The translations under genes and the position numbers were made by a program. From Planctomycetota bacterium (GTDB lineage: Bacteria > Planctomycetota > Planctomycetia > Pirellulales > Pirellulaceae), in NCBI GenBank assembly GCA_026692885.1, contig JAPLNJ010000983.1, positions 1-5,589 on the forward strand: DNA of 5,589 nt. Direction: 5' to 3'. Each line of letters opens with the position of its first letter. Positions within the stretch are counted from its first letter, which is position 1. Below the pieces are notes generated by a model. That model did no database searches, was not told the origin of the DNA, and saw nothing but the letters and a program-made list of their open reading frames with translations. Shown one piece after another: positions 5,199-5,589 of the stretch.

Positions 5199-5589
5199 GA
5201 TTCTTGTACACCTAAGCCGTGGGAGGCAGTGGGAACATCCTCGATACCATAACGCTCCGTTCCGCCCATTCTGCCTGAAGTGCGCGCGGGCGGCAATGGT
5301 ATCCATCGCACAGTATCCATCACACACTCTCGTGGTCCGAGTCATTCGGAGCCTTGCGGATGAATATCAAGAACGAATCAAGTAGCTTAGGGTCGGCCGA
5401 AAGATAACTTCCGCATTTGCCTCTCGGCCCCTCACCCCACCCCTGGCTCGCGCAAAATTGGGGAGTCGGGCGTCAAACGGATGGTCCTGTTTTTGTTCCG
5501 CCCCCATCCGGGCTTGCCCCGGTGGAGCGAGGTTTCTGGACCACGCCACGGGTCCGCAACCGCCTCACTTCTTCCGCCGCATCCCGCCC
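5199..5589. other. Upstream region of the beta-propeller gene, no supported gene
   Basis: This 391-bp stretch should contain the promoter of the minus-strand beta-propeller gene, but I could not pick one with confidence. Besides the 14-bp tandem duplication there is a 5-bp stem at 5509-5513 / 5519-5523. Short open frames run in from the right edge on the minus strand (one ends at the TGA at 5473-5475), but their translations are Arg/Gly/Pro-rich, have no motif and differ little in quality between frames. A gene tail entering from beyond 5589 cannot be excluded. Confidence 0.5.
5299..5326. repeat. 14-bp tandem duplication upstream of the beta-propeller gene
   Basis: gtatccatcgcaca (5299-5312) is followed directly by gtatccatcacaca (5313-5326), 13 of 14 bases identical. 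It lies about 100-130 bp before the ATG at 5198 of the minus-strand gene, a distance compatible with a regulatory site. An 8-bp inverted match, gataccat 5243-5250 with atggtatc 5296-5303, overlaps the first unit but could be chance. Confidence 0.7.

Noticed and set aside
5473..5589. Minus-strand open frame entering from the right edge, possible C-terminus of another gene
   Set aside because: Only 38 codons are visible, Gly/Arg/Pro-rich, without a motif. Another minus-strand frame is open over the same bases, so coding cannot be decided.

Overview
The window looks like a piece of a Planctomycetota chromosome, most likely the Pirellulales/Pirellulaceae side. This is inferred from gene content and style rather than a marker gene. 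There is a Tat-exported Gfo/Idh/MocA oxidoreductase, a phytanoyl-CoA-dioxygenase-like oxygenase, and a secreted PQQ-type beta-propeller protein opening with the RFRGPNGSG motif. The DNA is GC-rich, and the gaps between genes are long and packed with hairpin-forming repeats. Three complete larger genes, one small antitoxin-like gene and one broken toxin gene can be supported.

Layout. Positions 1-140 hold a cluster of nested hairpins and one copy of a 31-bp repeat. At 164-1054 (minus) is a PhyH-family Fe(II)/2-oxoglutarate oxygenase with a GTG start. The 548-bp divergent gap 1055-1602 contains a 15-bp tandem repeat and a large imperfect inverted-repeat element (about 1174-1440). At 1603-2961 (plus) is the Tat-signal Gfo/Idh/MocA oxidoreductase. 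The gap 2962-3330 contains a 111-bp inverted-repeat element (3071-3181) whose 27-bp arms are perfect and whose interior folds into two further hairpins; its right arm is the second copy of the 31-bp repeat. A small antitoxin-like gene (3331-3561) overlaps a PIN-domain toxin gene (3551-3847) that has lost its C-terminal half. At 3909-5198 (minus) is the secreted beta-propeller protein. The rest (5199-5589) has no convincing gene but carries a 14-bp tandem duplication.

How the genes may work together. The oxygenase and the oxidoreductase are divergently transcribed from one gap and could belong to one catabolic or modification function, but neither substrate can be read from the sequence. The toxin-antitoxin pair appears to have decayed to an orphan antitoxin beside a truncated toxin. 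The beta-propeller gene faces the toxin remnant tail to tail.

I see no clear new multi-gene system. The most interesting material is the repeat structure: hairpin-plus-constant-tail modules whose stems differ in sequence but keep their pairing, and a large imperfect palindrome between the divergent genes. These suggest mobile or REP/MITE-like repeat families in this genome.
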